Below are positions 14,141 through 20,434 of a stretch of 32,656 nucleotides of DNA, piece by piece. The notes under the pieces are model-generated. The model saw nothing but the letters and a program-made list of their open reading frames with translations, was not told where the DNA came from and did not search any database. Origin of the DNA: a virus. Made by a program: the position numbers and the translations under genes. The first letter of the stretch is position 1, and each line of letters opens with the position of its first letter. The stretch lies in the IMG/VR virus record IMGVR_UViG_3300030107_006671, positions 1 through 32,656 of that record. The stretch is one strand, 5' to 3'.

Positions 14141-15604
14141 TTAGTAATAAATCCTTTGCTGTGGTGGTGTGTCCTCGGGTTCATAATCCTCGGGGTGCGT
14201 AATTAAACCGCCCTCTCTAAATCGGCGCAAGGCTTGAGTTACGGTGTCCACAAAGTCGTCATGTTCGCCAGCGGGAAACGCCGCACACTCCTCAACCACT
14301 TCCTCAGCCCAACGTGTATCTGGTGCCCATACTAACTCACTTTCAAACAAAGGGGCAATACTATTTACGCGGGTGTATTTGTCGTTACCACGGCTAGGGC
14401 TGTAGTTGGTTACGGGTATACCCATGTTGCGTAACTCTTGGGTAAGGGGCATGCCACTGGCTTTGGCTTCGATTAGCACCGCCTCGGGGTCCCAATACTT
14501 AAACTCCTCAAGGGCTATGCGTCTTAGCTCGGGAAAGTCCCATCGTCCCCGTTTAGCGTCGCACAGAATAATGTTGGGCGGTCCACCCTCGGTGGGTCTA
14601 AACACGCCCCAAGTAGTGATGGCACTGTAGTCGGCGGTGGACTGTTTACTAAATGCGGTGTCGTAACTTTGCATAACGTAGTCCAAGGGGGGTAACTCTT
14701 CGGGTTTCCACACTTGCCACCACTCGCGTTTTAAAATAGCACTTTGCTCGCTTGTGGGGTTTTGTTGCCACTGGGCTTCCCACTTGCCTACGGACAAACT
14801 ACCCTTTACGGCAAGTAGGTCGTCCTTTTTCCAAAACTCACCCCACAGGGGTTCGTTGCTTTCGGGCATCAGGGCGGGAAACTCCACCACCTCCCATTTG
14901 TCGGCTAAAATGTCGCGCCCTTGTTGGCGTATCAACTTGCCGGTAAGGTCGTTTTCTGCCCAACGGGTCATAATAATTACAATACTGCCTCCGGGTTGTA
15001 AACGCTGGCGGGGTCCACTGGTGTACCACTCGTAGGCGTTTTCCATAGCACTGGGGCTCAGGGCATCTTGTTCGCTGTGGGGGTCGTCAATAATTAGTAA
15101 ATCGGCACCCCTACCGGTAACGGCACCACCTACGCCAGCGGCAAAGTATTCGCCCCCTGCGTTGGTTTCCCACCTACCGGCGGCTTGGCTGTCGGCACGT
15201 AAACCCACATTGTTAAAAATTTGCATATACTCGGGGCTCAGCATCAGGTTACGCACTTTGCGTCCAAATCTAAAAGCAAGCTCGGCGGTGTGGGTGGTTT
15301 GCATAATCTTTAACTTGGGGTTACGTCCCATTAACCATGCGGGTAAAAGGTAACTGCCAAATTCGCTTTTAGTGTGGCGGGGCGGCATGTTTACAATCAG
15401 GCGTTTTAAATCGCCACGGGCTAGGCGGTTAAACTTTTCAGCCATAATTTTGTGGTGCCTACCGTTAATAAAATCCTCCCAAATAGTGGTCACGAACAAC
15501 ATAAAATCGTCACGGCACTTTTGGGCTTCCTCCAAGTTTTGGGCTCGGCTCAGCAAAGTTGCGTAATGGCGTAAGCGGTCCTCGGGAATTACGGATATGT
15601 CCAT
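14141..15604 (-). CDS. terL: Terminase large subunit
   Basis: I start at MDISVIPEDR (ATG 15604), which gives 487 residues, typical for the family; the longer frame to 15745 crosses a non-coding hairpin region. The ATPase part has the Walker A-like PPRHTKS (74-80), Walker B LLIIDDPH (169-176) and coupling motif TRW (213-215). The nuclease part has D315 (SYDTAFSK), E379 (AVLIEAKASG) and D449/D453 (EHDDFVDTVTQALRRF). It packages DNA through the portal, encoded next. No good ribosome site precedes the ATG (the upstream sequence is AT-rich), so this start is the best but not certain choice. Its small-subunit partner is at 17396..17941, separated by a nuclease gene, a repeat region and an unrelated gene. 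Confidence 0.93.
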   Translation of the reverse strand: MDISVIPEDRLRHYATLLSRAQNLEEAQKCRDDFMLFVTTIWEDFINGRHHKIMAEKFNRLARGDLKRLIVNMPPRHTKSEFGSYLLPAWLMGRNPKLKIMQTTHTAELAFRFGRKVRNLMLSPEYMQIFNNVGLRADSQAAGRWETNAGGEYFAAGVGGAVTGRGADLLIIDDPHSEQDALSPSAMENAYEWYTSGPRQRLQPGGSIVIIMTRWAENDLTGKLIRQQGRDILADKWEVVEFPALMPESNEPLWGEFWKKDDLLAVKGSLSVGKWEAQWQQNPTSEQSAILKREWWQVWKPEELPPLDYVMQSYDTAFSKQSTADYSAITTWGVFRPTEGGPPNIILCDAKRGRWDFPELRRIALEEFKYWDPEAVLIEAKASGMPLTQELRNMGIPVTNYSPSRGNDKYTRVNSIAPLFESELVWAPDTRWAEEVVEECAAFPAGEHDDFVDTVTQALRRFREGGLITHPEDYEPEDTPPQQRIYY

Positions 15605-15636
15605 AATTAAAATATATATCGAAAAATTTACACGGG

Positions 15637-15664
15637 CAATGAACCTACGCTCATTGTACGGTTT
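15637..15664 (-). promoter_or_regulatory. Candidate promoter -10 overlapped by an inverted repeat, upstream of terL
   Basis: On the minus strand a -10-like TACAAT lies at 15658-15653, with a weak -35-like TTTACC about 18 bp further upstream. The inverted repeat CAATGA-(8 nt)-TCATTG covers 15637-15656 and overlaps the -10. A repressor or activator bound there would control the late operon starting at terL. The promoter match is modest; the inverted repeat is exact. Confidence 0.4.
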
Positions 15665-15724
15665 TAGGGGGGTGGGGGTAAAGCACCGATGATAATTATT
15701 TGGTGCTCGAAGATTTGTGCAAAA

Positions 15725-15750
15725 CTTGCATACACTGACGTGCATGCAAG
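15725..15750. repeat. 26-nt near-perfect inverted repeat upstream of terL
   Basis: Two 11-bp arms, CTTGCATACAC and GTGCATGCAAG, match at 10 of 11 pairs and are separated by TGAC. There is no T-run after it on either strand, so it is not a simple terminator. A dimeric protein operator, a packaging signal or an RNA element in the terL leader are all open. It lies about 120 bp before the terL start. Confidence 0.65.
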
Positions 15751-15849
15751 CCTACTCGCCTCACGGGGGGTGCCCCGTCTTGGTGCATGGCACAGTTTTG
15801 GTGCGGCGGCGGGGGTACCCTACGGGGGTATGGTATACCTAACACAGGC

Positions 15850-15882
15850 AAAAAAAAGCGGCGGCTATACTAGCCCGCCGCC
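15850..15882 (-). terminator. Terminator after the 15899..16492 gene (hairpin family GC subtype)
   Basis: On the minus strand a stem GCGGCGG-(G bulge)-CTA / TAGCCGCCGC with loop GTA is followed by eight T. It starts 16 bp after the stop codon. The hairpin differs by a single base from the one at 20435-20459, so it belongs to the repeated hairpin set of the 18-23 kb gene array. Confidence 0.85.
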
Positions 15883-15898
15883 AAAGGGTATTACTTGC

Positions 15899-16492
15899 TT
15901 ACTGGGTTGCTGGTGTGCCCACTGTAATTGTTACTAGTGGGGTAGCTACGCCTTTACTTTTATAGCTACTTTTACCAGCTAGTGCCATAGCTAGCACGCC
16001 GTTGTACTTTTGCTGTACGCCGTACCGTTTAACAAATGCCAGTATATTACCGTAGGCGCGGCTAACTGTTTTATAGCACAAGTTGCCATTAGCCAATGTG
16101 GTTGGTACGCCGTGTATTATTGCGCTAAGTATAGCTTGGCGTTGCCCCATTTGTACGGTTTTACCGTGTAGGGTTGCGTGTACCGTATTACTATGTGGGT
16201 ACGTAACGCTGTAGGTTTTTTGCCCTGCTGTTACCTTGTTAGCCCCAAAGCTACCTAATACCGTACCGGCATTAGTAATTTGCAAGTTGCCTACTATTGG
16301 GTTAACCGTTACATGGTTACCGTTGTTGGCACCGTTATTGGTAAATGTGGCGTGCATTGCTACAGCGTTAGCTGTTGCCCATGCCCAACCGTTAGCTGGG
16401 TTACTACCAGTAACCCAGTTATGCCCGTAGGCTACCGGCGGTGTTGCCTTGCCGGTTTTTACTGCTGGTGCTGCTTTTTTAGGTTTTAACAT
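15899..16492 (-). CDS. Unrecognised protein, distant paralog of 22452..22922
   Basis: The 197-residue protein has a basic, Ala/Pro-rich start (MLKPKKAAPAVKTGKATPPVAYGHNW) and an unusual middle, very rich in Asn, Ala, Thr and Gly (NAVAMHATFTNNGANNGNHVTVNPIVGNLQITNAGTVLG). The C-terminal third (118-191) resembles the C-terminal part of the 22452..22922 product: GQRQAILSAIIHGV against GVRDTLQNWILNGV, and GKSSYKSKGVATPLVTITV against GGYSRSSKYWLTPYVKLVV. It stands alone between the repeat locus and terL, with its own candidate promoter and terminator, as a cargo gene would. The leader TTATAAAGGGTAACAAA resembles the TTATAGGGGCAACAAA leader of the array. Function is unknown. Confidence 0.75.
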   Translation of the reverse strand: MLKPKKAAPAVKTGKATPPVAYGHNWVTGSNPANGWAWATANAVAMHATFTNNGANNGNHVTVNPIVGNLQITNAGTVLGSFGANKVTAGQKTYSVTYPHSNTVHATLHGKTVQMGQRQAILSAIIHGVPTTLANGNLCYKTVSRAYGNILAFVKRYGVQQKYNGVLAMALAGKSSYKSKGVATPLVTITVGTPATQ

Positions 16493-16545
16493 TTTGTTAC
16501 CCTTTATAATGTTAGTGGCGGCGTTATTGCCTAACCACAGCTACT

Positions 16546-16573
16546 AGTATACACACATAAAAACATAAAGCAA
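16546..16573 (-). promoter_or_regulatory. Candidate promoter of 15899..16492
   Basis: On the minus strand TTGCTT (16573-16568), a 16-bp spacer and TATACT (16551-16546) form a sigma70-like promoter about 55 bp before the start codon. Hexamer matches are three or four of six for -35 and five of six for -10. The position upstream of a gene with its own terminator supports it. Confidence 0.45.
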
Positions 16574-16605
16574 GTACTTTTTAATACTTTTTTAAAAATA
16601 AATGT

Positions 16606-16622
16606 TGCCTATTTTTTAGGCA
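16606..16622. terminator. Small hairpin, possible terminator of the VRR-NUC transcript
   Basis: TGCCTA / TAGGCA with a 5-base loop is followed on the minus strand by ACATTTATTTTTAAAAAAG. The stem is short (6 bp) and the T-run begins a few bases late, so termination would be weak. Confidence 0.4.
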
Positions 16623-16702
16623 GTGCCAAGAATTGTGAACCTTACCCACCACCATATAACCACTATAAAACAAGAGTTTATAAAGAGCCAGTGCTAAATG
16701 TT

Positions 16703-16742
16703 CATGGGGACATGGGGACATGGGGACATGGGGACATGGGGA
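16703..16742. repeat. Five tandem copies of the 8-bp unit CATGGGGA
   Basis: The exact 8-bp unit CATGGGGA is repeated five times without gaps. The same CATGGGGA recurs singly in the 22-bp repeat (16889-16942). Because 8 is not a multiple of three, open frames across it are chance repeats of a 24-bp period and are not genes. It is the first of three direct repeat families in this non-coding locus. Confidence 0.9.
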
Positions 16743-16746
16743 CTGT

Positions 16747-16817
16747 GAATCCTCATGAATCTTCACGAATCTTTGTGAATCTGCACGAGTGCGAATCCTC
16801 ACGAATCCTTACGAATC
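16747..16817. repeat. Phased 10-bp GAATC repeats (GANTC cluster)
   Basis: GAATC starts at 16747, 16757, 16767, 16777, 16793, 16803 and 16813, with a decayed copy (GAGTG) at 16787. The unit is about GAATCYTCAY and its 10-bp period places each site on one face of the helix. After the decayed copy the phase shifts by 6 bp. GAATC is a GANTC site, the target of CcrM-type adenine methylases of Alphaproteobacteria. Seven sites in 71 bp is far above chance (about one per 256 bp). Confidence 0.9.
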
Positions 16818-16888
16818 ATCATCTTTCATTATCCATAGTCCGCTCACAAGGAGTCATGGGTCATGGTCATGGGTTCACTCTTCTTGAC

Positions 16889-16942
16889 TCATGGGGAGTC
16901 CTTCTCATTATCATGGGGAGTCCTTCTCATTATCATGGGGAC
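16889..16942. repeat. 22-bp direct repeat, about 2.4 copies
   Basis: The unit starting TCATGGGGAGTCCTTCTCAT has a 22-bp period with starts at 16889, 16911 and 16933 (last copy partial). Its core shares CATGGGGA with the 8-bp array. The last copy overlaps the 3' end of the VRR-NUC gene, so that gene's final codons are repeat-derived. Confidence 0.85.
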
Positions 16943-17352
16943 GAAGAAAGAAGATGACTGACGAGCCCCTCCCAGTCGTACGGAGCCGACGTACTCCAGT
17001 CAGGGGTCAGGGGGTCATCTTTCGTCCTCTTTCGTACGAGGTCCATGGCTCTTTTCCCATCAAATATGTTTAGAGTGGAAGAAGAAGGATGAGCAACCAA
17101 GTTCCAAACAATTCCTTTTTGATTAGCGTACTGGGTCTGCCACGCTACTTGGTGCGGACTTAAGTTTATGGACCTTAATGACTTTAGCCTGTGTACCTTT
17201 AACTCTAGCCAAAAACAACAACCATTCTTTATGCCGTGCAAGTCAGGTATTCCAGGTGTAGCCCAAGACTCTAGTCTTGTCCACAGTATTCCCATGTGTT
17301 TGGTGTTGTCGCGTAGCTGTTGCCAGAGTTTGCTTTCAGGTTTAGTTGCCAT
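16933..17352 (-). CDS. VRR-NUC domain nuclease
   Basis: The 139-residue protein has the VRR-NUC (PD-(D/E)xK) motifs: ESKLWQQLRDN near the N-terminus (E6), TPGIPDLHGIKNGCCFWLELKV (D37, E50, K52) and SPHQVAWQ (Q68). Stand-alone VRR-NUC proteins are structure-specific endonucleases, of Holliday junction or flap type, in phages and their hosts. It follows terS directly and precedes the repeat locus, so it may resolve branched DNA before packaging. The last residues (LVSHLLSSSP) run into the 22-bp repeat. The C-terminal region (about 95-130; RAMDLVRKRTKDDPLTPDWS) is not part of the core fold. Confidence 0.85.
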   Translation of the reverse strand: MATKPESKLWQQLRDNTKHMGILWTRLESWATPGIPDLHGIKNGCCFWLELKVHRLKSLRSINLSPHQVAWQTQYANQKGIVWNLVAHPSSSTLNIFDGKRAMDLVRKRTKDDPLTPDWSTSAPYDWEGLVSHLLSSSP

Positions 17353-17395
17353 GAAAACAACCTACAACAAAGTTAATTCTGTGGCAAGTGTTTGT

Positions 17396-17941
17396 TTATC
17401 TTACTTTTTCAGGCTCAACCATTTCAGCATCAACAACATTGCCATTCGCTACAAGGGCTAGGGCAGGGTATTCCTCCTGAAGTTTTTTAATTTCACGCAT
17501 AACTTCGTCACGGTTCATCTGGTCTATTTTGCCGTGCAGTATTTCCTTACGGTCTATGTAAAGCCCTGCGGCTTGCCCTCGTGATTTTTCGGCGGCAACG
17601 GCGGCGGCGTAGTTTCCGTTTTGCATAGCCCCGTCACGTATTTCAGCCAGCTTTTTCACATGCCCCTCAAAAGTTACCTCGTACTTGTGGGCTAACTCCA
17701 TGCGTAGCTCCCTAACCCTACTCACAACGTGGGGGTAGTTTTTCCCATTTAACAGTTGGGACGCCATAGCATGTGCCGACTTTTTAGAATAACCCGCCCG
17801 CACAGCCGCCTCGGTTTGGCTTATGTCCTCGCAGACATATAACCGTGCAAATTGCTCTTGCATCGGGGTTATGTTTTTTTCAGTACGTGGGTTTGCTACT
17901 ACGTCAAGTGTGGGTTTGTGTGTCGCTTTTGCTAATGGCAT
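17396..17941 (-). CDS. terS: Terminase small subunit
   Basis: I choose MPLAKATHK (ATG 17941) with TAGGAG 5 nt upstream, giving 181 residues. The N-terminal DNA-binding part is TPMQEQFARLYVCEDISQTEAAVRAGYSKKSAHAMASQLLNGKNYPHVVSRVRELR, the usual terminase small subunit (terminase_2) helix-turn-helix with AGYSxxSAxxxxxxLL. It is followed by helical oligomerisation sequence (EVTFEGHVKKLAEIRDGAMQNGNYAAAVAAEKSRGQAAGLYIDRKE). It recognises the packaging site and loads terL. Separation from terL by 1.8 kb with a repeat-rich region between is unusual. Confidence 0.88.
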   Translation of the reverse strand: MPLAKATHKPTLDVVANPRTEKNITPMQEQFARLYVCEDISQTEAAVRAGYSKKSAHAMASQLLNGKNYPHVVSRVRELRMELAHKYEVTFEGHVKKLAEIRDGAMQNGNYAAAVAAEKSRGQAAGLYIDRKEILHGKIDQMNRDEVMREIKKLQEEYPALALVANGNVVDAEMVEPEKVR

Positions 17942-18183
17942 AGTTACTCCTATGGTTTTACTAACGACTAGTTTACTAAGTAGTACCAAATTCAAAAAGA
18001 AATTTTTTTATTTTTTTCCAAAAAAGTTGCATGGATCCTCAGATCTAACTGATCAGATATTGAACATGAACACTGAATATTATACCTAACTCCTTGGTTA
18101 TAGGGGTATAGCAAGATAACGTATATTATAGAATGTTAAAAAACAAATTTACACTATTTCGCATTTACCCCTATTATAGAAAA
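17942..18183 (-). promoter_or_regulatory. AT-rich gap before terS with three TATAAT boxes
   Basis: No convincing gene lies in these 242 bp. On the minus strand perfect TATAAT hexamers end at 18079, 18125 and 18173, spaced 46 and 48 bp. None has a clean -35 at 17 bp. Three GATC palindromes (GGATCC, AGATCT, TGATCA) lie within 18033-18055, and A/T runs follow (17993-18025). A frame of 18 codons at 18032 is too short to call. The region is the likely start of a terS/VRR-NUC transcript. Confidence 0.4.
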
Positions 18184-18537
18184 CTAGCTATTTATGGCTC
18201 CTATTTGGTAACGCCTAGGGTATGCTTCCCTTTCTCTGCAATCGTCATAATACCCTTCATAACCAGTTGGCTGGTTCCATGGATTTTTATACGCCAGTTC
18301 GCGTTTTATTGCTGTTTTCCACTGTCGGGTGCTGTAACCTTTCAGCTTATAAAAATGCCGCAATTCATTTACCACGTCTTTAATAGCCCGCCGCACCTTT
18401 CTGCCGTCGGCATAAAATTCGTTAGTTGTTAGTGACCAGCGAAGTATTTGGTTTTCTAAACATGTTGCAACCAGTTGTTCTAGCTTGTTGCCTCGTTGCC
18501 TCTTAAATGTGTTAAAGTCATAAGCTTGGTATTTCAT
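18184..18537 (-). CDS. Unrecognised array gene, 117 aa
   Basis: The 117-residue protein is basic and aromatic, with helical content (NTFKRQRGNKLEQLVATCLENQILRWSLTT; RKVRRAIKDVVNELRHFYKLKGYSTRQWKTAIKRELAYK) and a Tyr/Arg-rich end (GYEGYYDDCREREAYPRRY). I do not recognise a family. It is the last gene of the array in transcription order. Its leader AATCTTATAGGGGGCAACA overlaps the stop codon of the preceding gene, so this junction keeps the leader but lacks the hairpin found at others. An early host-takeover or anti-defence function is possible from context only. Confidence 0.72.
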   Translation of the reverse strand: MKYQAYDFNTFKRQRGNKLEQLVATCLENQILRWSLTTNEFYADGRKVRRAIKDVVNELRHFYKLKGYSTRQWKTAIKRELAYKNPWNQPTGYEGYYDDCREREAYPRRYQIGAINS

Positions 18538-18541
18538 AATT

Positions 18542-18560
18542 TGTTGCCCCCTATAAGATT
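18542..18560 (-). promoter_or_regulatory. Array leader copy 1 (AATCTTATAGGGGGCAACA)
   Basis: This is the repeated leader found before five array genes. AGGGGG serves as ribosome site and the AATCTTAT part lies upstream of what translation alone needs. Here it overlaps the TAA of the preceding gene. Confidence 0.7.
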
Positions 18561-18999
18561 AAACCAGTGCCGACACTGGTTGTTGTGAAAAGTACGTTGC
18601 CGAGTAAAACCCTTCGCCTGGATACCACTGCACTTTGTAGATTGCCCCTAGCGTGTTGTAGGGGTAGGACTTACCCCTAAACCGCAACAGTTTTTCCGGT
18701 ATGCGCCCCGACCACTTAATTACGTTGGAGTTGCCCCGTATTTTTTCCATTGTTGTGTCCCACTGCAACCATGCTATGTCGGCTAGGTGTTTTTCGGTGG
18801 TGGCACATTGGTCGGCTACCACGTTGCCGCTTTCGTATGTGTATACTTTCCCTAATAAGCCCGTCCTGTTAAAGCTATCGGTTGCTAAATCGTTATACCA
18901 GCCTTTTATGAGCTTTAGTTGGTTGGGTTCTAAACTGGCAAAGTTACTGTTTTGTAAGAGTTGCTTTGCGCTGTTGTGTTCTTGCCAAACTGTTTCCAT
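18559..18999 (-). CDS. Unrecognised array gene, 146 aa, TYF tail
   Basis: The 146-residue protein has helical N-terminal sequence (QEHNSAKQLLQNSNFASLEPNQLKLIKGWYNDLATD), then VYTYESGNVVADQCATTEKHLADIAWLQWDTTMEKIRGNSNVIKW. It ends with KSYPYNTLGAIYKVQWYPGEGFYSATYFSQQPVSALV. The last part resembles the C-termini of 19087..19614, 20017..20415, 20474..20872 and 20982..21473 (aromatic strand, then TYF near the end). YESGNVV also occurs in the 23900..24382 protein. No known domain. A leader precedes it and a terminator hairpin (19033-19057) lies upstream. Confidence 0.75.
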   Translation of the reverse strand: METVWQEHNSAKQLLQNSNFASLEPNQLKLIKGWYNDLATDSFNRTGLLGKVYTYESGNVVADQCATTEKHLADIAWLQWDTTMEKIRGNSNVIKWSGRIPEKLLRFRGKSYPYNTLGAIYKVQWYPGEGFYSATYFSQQPVSALV

Positions 19000-19003
19000 A
19001 ATG

Positions 19004-19021
19004 TGTTGCCCCTATAAGATT
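19004..19021 (-). promoter_or_regulatory. Array leader copy 2
   Basis: An exact AATCTTATAGGGGCAACA lies 5 nt before the start of 18559..18999 and follows a 25-nt hairpin and a T-rich stretch. Confidence 0.7.
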
Positions 19022-19032
19022 TAAAATAAGTA

Positions 19033-19057
19033 CCCTACCCATATAGTATAGGTAGGG
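19033..19057 (-). terminator. 25-nt array hairpin, downstream of 19087..19614
   Basis: An 11-bp stem starting CCCTACC-T-ATA with loop CTA, one T-G pair, is followed by TACTTATTTT on the minus strand. Compared with the copy at 22408-22432, inner pair C-G has become T-A with pairing kept. A TTAAGT box stands immediately before the stem. Confidence 0.8.
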
Positions 19058-19086
19058 ACTTAACAAAGAACCACAACTAATTGTTC

Positions 19087-19614
19087 TTATTGAGCCTTTA
19101 CAAAGTACGTGCCCAGTGCCGACATTAGTGGCTCGTTTACGTATTGTGCAAAGCCGTGAATTTGCACCCCCTTGTAGTTCCGCACTGCAATGCGGTGTGT
19201 GCCTTCGGTATACTCGTGGGGGTTGCCATCCCAGTCGGTTGAGCCTTTTGCCCATATGGTGGCAAGGGTCTGTTCGGTAACGGTAACCCACCCGTCCTTG
19301 CCGGTAAGCATGGCGGTGTGGTGTTCCTGCACGGCGGGGGGTGGTTCGCCACCGGTTAGCATGTACTCTTGGTCGTGTACTAGCCACTTTTGTGTATCAA
19401 GGTCGGTGCAGTGTTTAGCTAGGTAATCGCTAAAAAACGGCACCATTTCTAAATTAAGTTGGTGGTTGTCGGTAATGGTGTTAAGCACCTCTTGTAAGGT
19501 GGTTTCTTGCCAAGCAGGGTTGTTAAATTCTGCTAGTGTTGGTTCAGTAGCCACTACGCCGTTTCCAGTGTAAATGCCTGTTTTCCAAGGCGGTGGTATT
19601 TGCGGTGTTTTCAT
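19087..19614 (-). CDS. Unrecognised array gene, 175 aa, TYFV tail
   Basis: I use ATG 19614 (MKTPQIPPPWKTG), which follows the standard leader; an upstream ATG at 19659 lies before the leader. The 175 residues are acidic and include the helical PAWQETTLQEVLNTITDNHQLNLEMVPFFSDYLAKH and a beta-rich C-terminal half (MLTGKDGWVTVTEQTLATIWAKGSTDW). The end, HRIAVRNYKGVQIHGFAQYVNEPLMSALGTYFVKAQ, matches 20982..21473 (HRI-GYKG...TYFVEA). I know no family. It has its own leader and is followed by a hairpin terminator. Confidence 0.75.
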   Translation of the reverse strand: MKTPQIPPPWKTGIYTGNGVVATEPTLAEFNNPAWQETTLQEVLNTITDNHQLNLEMVPFFSDYLAKHCTDLDTQKWLVHDQEYMLTGGEPPPAVQEHHTAMLTGKDGWVTVTEQTLATIWAKGSTDWDGNPHEYTEGTHRIAVRNYKGVQIHGFAQYVNEPLMSALGTYFVKAQ

Positions 19615-19618
19615 AGTT

Positions 19619-19637
19619 TGTTGCCCCCTATAAGATT
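19619..19637 (-). promoter_or_regulatory. Array leader copy 3
   Basis: AATCTTATAGGGGGCAACA lies 4 nt before ATG 19614, and decides that start over the ATG at 19659. Confidence 0.7.
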
Positions 19638-19645
19638 TTAGTTTG

Positions 19646-19682
19646 AAAAAACCCCCCACCCACTTTTGCGCGAGCGGGGGTT
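19646..19682 (-). terminator. Terminator after 19690..19923
   Basis: On the minus strand AACCCCC and GGGGGTT pair over a loop of about 20 bases that includes GCGCAAAAG, followed by TTTT. It starts a few bases after the stop codon at 19690. It is not of the 25-nt family, although it occupies the same place in the unit. Confidence 0.65.
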
Positions 19683-19689
19683 AGAGCCC

Positions 19690-19923
19690 TTACCCCCTTG
19701 GGCAGTCTGCCGTGCTAATGGTGTCCATGCCGGCGTCGTAGGCTTTGTAGTAAAGGTTTTCCGGTGTTAACTCCCCGTTAGCCACCTGTACCAGTAACTC
19801 TGTTGCATATTCAAGTTGCGCGGCGGGACTTAGCCAGTAACCCTGTAGCAACTCGGTTATGTGCCCCGTGGTTATACCGATACTGCCTGAAACTTTTGCT
19901 GAACTTTGTGTATTTTTAGCCAT
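19690..19923 (-). CDS. Unrecognised array gene, 77 aa
   Basis: The 77-residue acidic protein (MAKNTQSSAKVSGSIGITTGHITELLQGYWLSPAAQLEYATELLVQVANGELTPENLYYKAYDAGMDTISTADCPRG) looks helical in its middle and C-terminal parts. There are no motifs I know. Its leader (AATATAAGGGCTAAAAATC before the ATG) is a diverged relative of the array leader. It is bounded by a terminator downstream and by a 25-nt hairpin upstream (19972-19996), so it forms a separate unit. Confidence 0.7.
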   Translation of the reverse strand: MAKNTQSSAKVSGSIGITTGHITELLQGYWLSPAAQLEYATELLVQVANGELTPENLYYKAYDAGMDTISTADCPRG

Positions 19924-19971
19924 GATTTTTAGCCCTTATATTGAGTTTATAAAATTGAAGCAGGGTTTTTG

Positions 19972-19996
19972 CCCCACCTATAAAGTATAGGCGGGG
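19972..19996 (-). repeat. 25-nt array hairpin, downstream of 20017..20415
   Basis: An 11-bp stem CCCCGCCTATA / TATAGGTGGGG with loop CTT. Compared with the CCCTACC form it has changes on both arms (T-A to C-G, A-T to G-T) that keep pairing. No T-run follows (CAAAAACCC), so it is not a typical terminator, yet length and position are kept. Confidence 0.7.
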
Positions 19997-20016
19997 ACTT
20001 ACCCGTGAGCCACTGT

Positions 20017-20415
20017 TTATTGCTCTACGTACTCTTTGGCAACAAAGTACGTGGCATTGGTTTCGCCGTCCCCCTGCCTGTTCGTGTGCCACAGTGCAAG
20101 ATACGTTTGCCCGTCGCTAACCCATGTTTGCACCACGTCGTAACCACTGCCGTCGGGGTAGGGCTTGGTTTTCTGGGTGGTAGGTTTGGGTAGTTGCTCG
20201 GTAAACTGCCAAAACTCGTCGGGAACATCCCCGTTGGGGTATCTTGCGGCATGTTCGTAACAGTAAAACTCACGGTTACCCATGGCTCTTTGCAAAAGTT
20301 TTTTAGGACACAAAGCCCCATACTCCGTGTAATAGGCTACCCAGTCGTTGCCTGTTTTTAAACCGTTGCTTTCAGCAAAATACTTTTTGACGCTATTGTT
20401 AAGATTTTTTTGCAT
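20017..20415 (-). CDS. Array gene, tandem paralog A (132 aa)
   Basis: The 132-residue protein is a clear tandem paralog of 20474..20872. Shared blocks are GALCPKKLL, MGNREFYCYE, FWQFTEQLPKPTT, VVQTW and the identical end TYFVAKEYVEQ. It is mixed alpha/beta, with Cys in LCPKK and YCYE. The N-terminal 25 residues differ from the paralog. AAGGAAATTAATT precedes the ATG, shared with the paralog but unlike the AATCTTATAGGGG leader. I know no family. Early expression and interaction with a host factor are guesses from context. Confidence 0.78.
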   Translation of the reverse strand: MQKNLNNSVKKYFAESNGLKTGNDWVAYYTEYGALCPKKLLQRAMGNREFYCYEHAARYPNGDVPDEFWQFTEQLPKPTTQKTKPYPDGSGYDVVQTWVSDGQTYLALWHTNRQGDGETNATYFVAKEYVEQ

Positions 20416-20434
20416 AATTAATTTCCTTGTTAAA

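Larger units (their letters stand above)
15605..15898. other. Non-coding gap before terL
   Basis: This 294-bp stretch has no convincing gene on either strand. It holds, from the right, an A-tract hairpin terminator (15850-15882), G/C-rich short palindromes (for example GGTATACC near 15833), a 26-nt hairpin (15725-15750) and a promoter-like sequence with an inverted repeat (15637-15658). It is the only long gap ahead of the late operon, and so the best place for its control region. A packaging site near terL is also possible. Confidence 0.6.
16493..16932. other. Repeat-rich non-coding locus, candidate replication origin or control site
   Basis: This 440-bp gap holds three families of short direct repeats (8, 10 and 22 bp), a small hairpin, a copy of the CACTGGCTCTTT box (complement at 16682-16693) and an A/T-rich stretch (about 16555-16605). 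Iterons next to an A/T-rich stretch are the usual form of a phage or plasmid origin. It sits between the array/terS block and the late genes. Methylation-sensitive transcription control and a packaging site are alternatives. Confidence 0.5.

Noticed and set aside
14754-15035. Frames opposite terL (plus and minus)
   Set aside because: They overlap conserved terL motifs completely and have no start signals.
16581-16802. Minus-strand frame of 73 codons in the same locus
   Set aside because: Its first half is repeat translation (CPHVPMSPCPH) and no ribosome site is present.
16703-16942. CRISPR array
   Set aside because: Repeats are 8, 10 and 22 bp with no unique spacers of regular length and no cas gene.
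16691-16957. Plus-strand frame of 88 codons over the repeat locus
   Set aside because: It is made by the 8-bp and 22-bp repeats (GDMGTWGHGDMG), has no ribosome site and would be the only plus-strand gene.
18944-19387. Minus-strand frame of 147 codons across 19087..19614 and 18559..18999
   Set aside because: It runs through a leader, a hairpin and two genes with better starts; Arg/His/Pro-rich composition is typical of off-frame translation.
20025-20321. Second minus-strand frame of 98 codons inside 20017..20415
   Set aside because: Shadow of the paralog gene; the paralog at 20474 has a similar shadow in the same relative frame, as expected for duplicated DNA.
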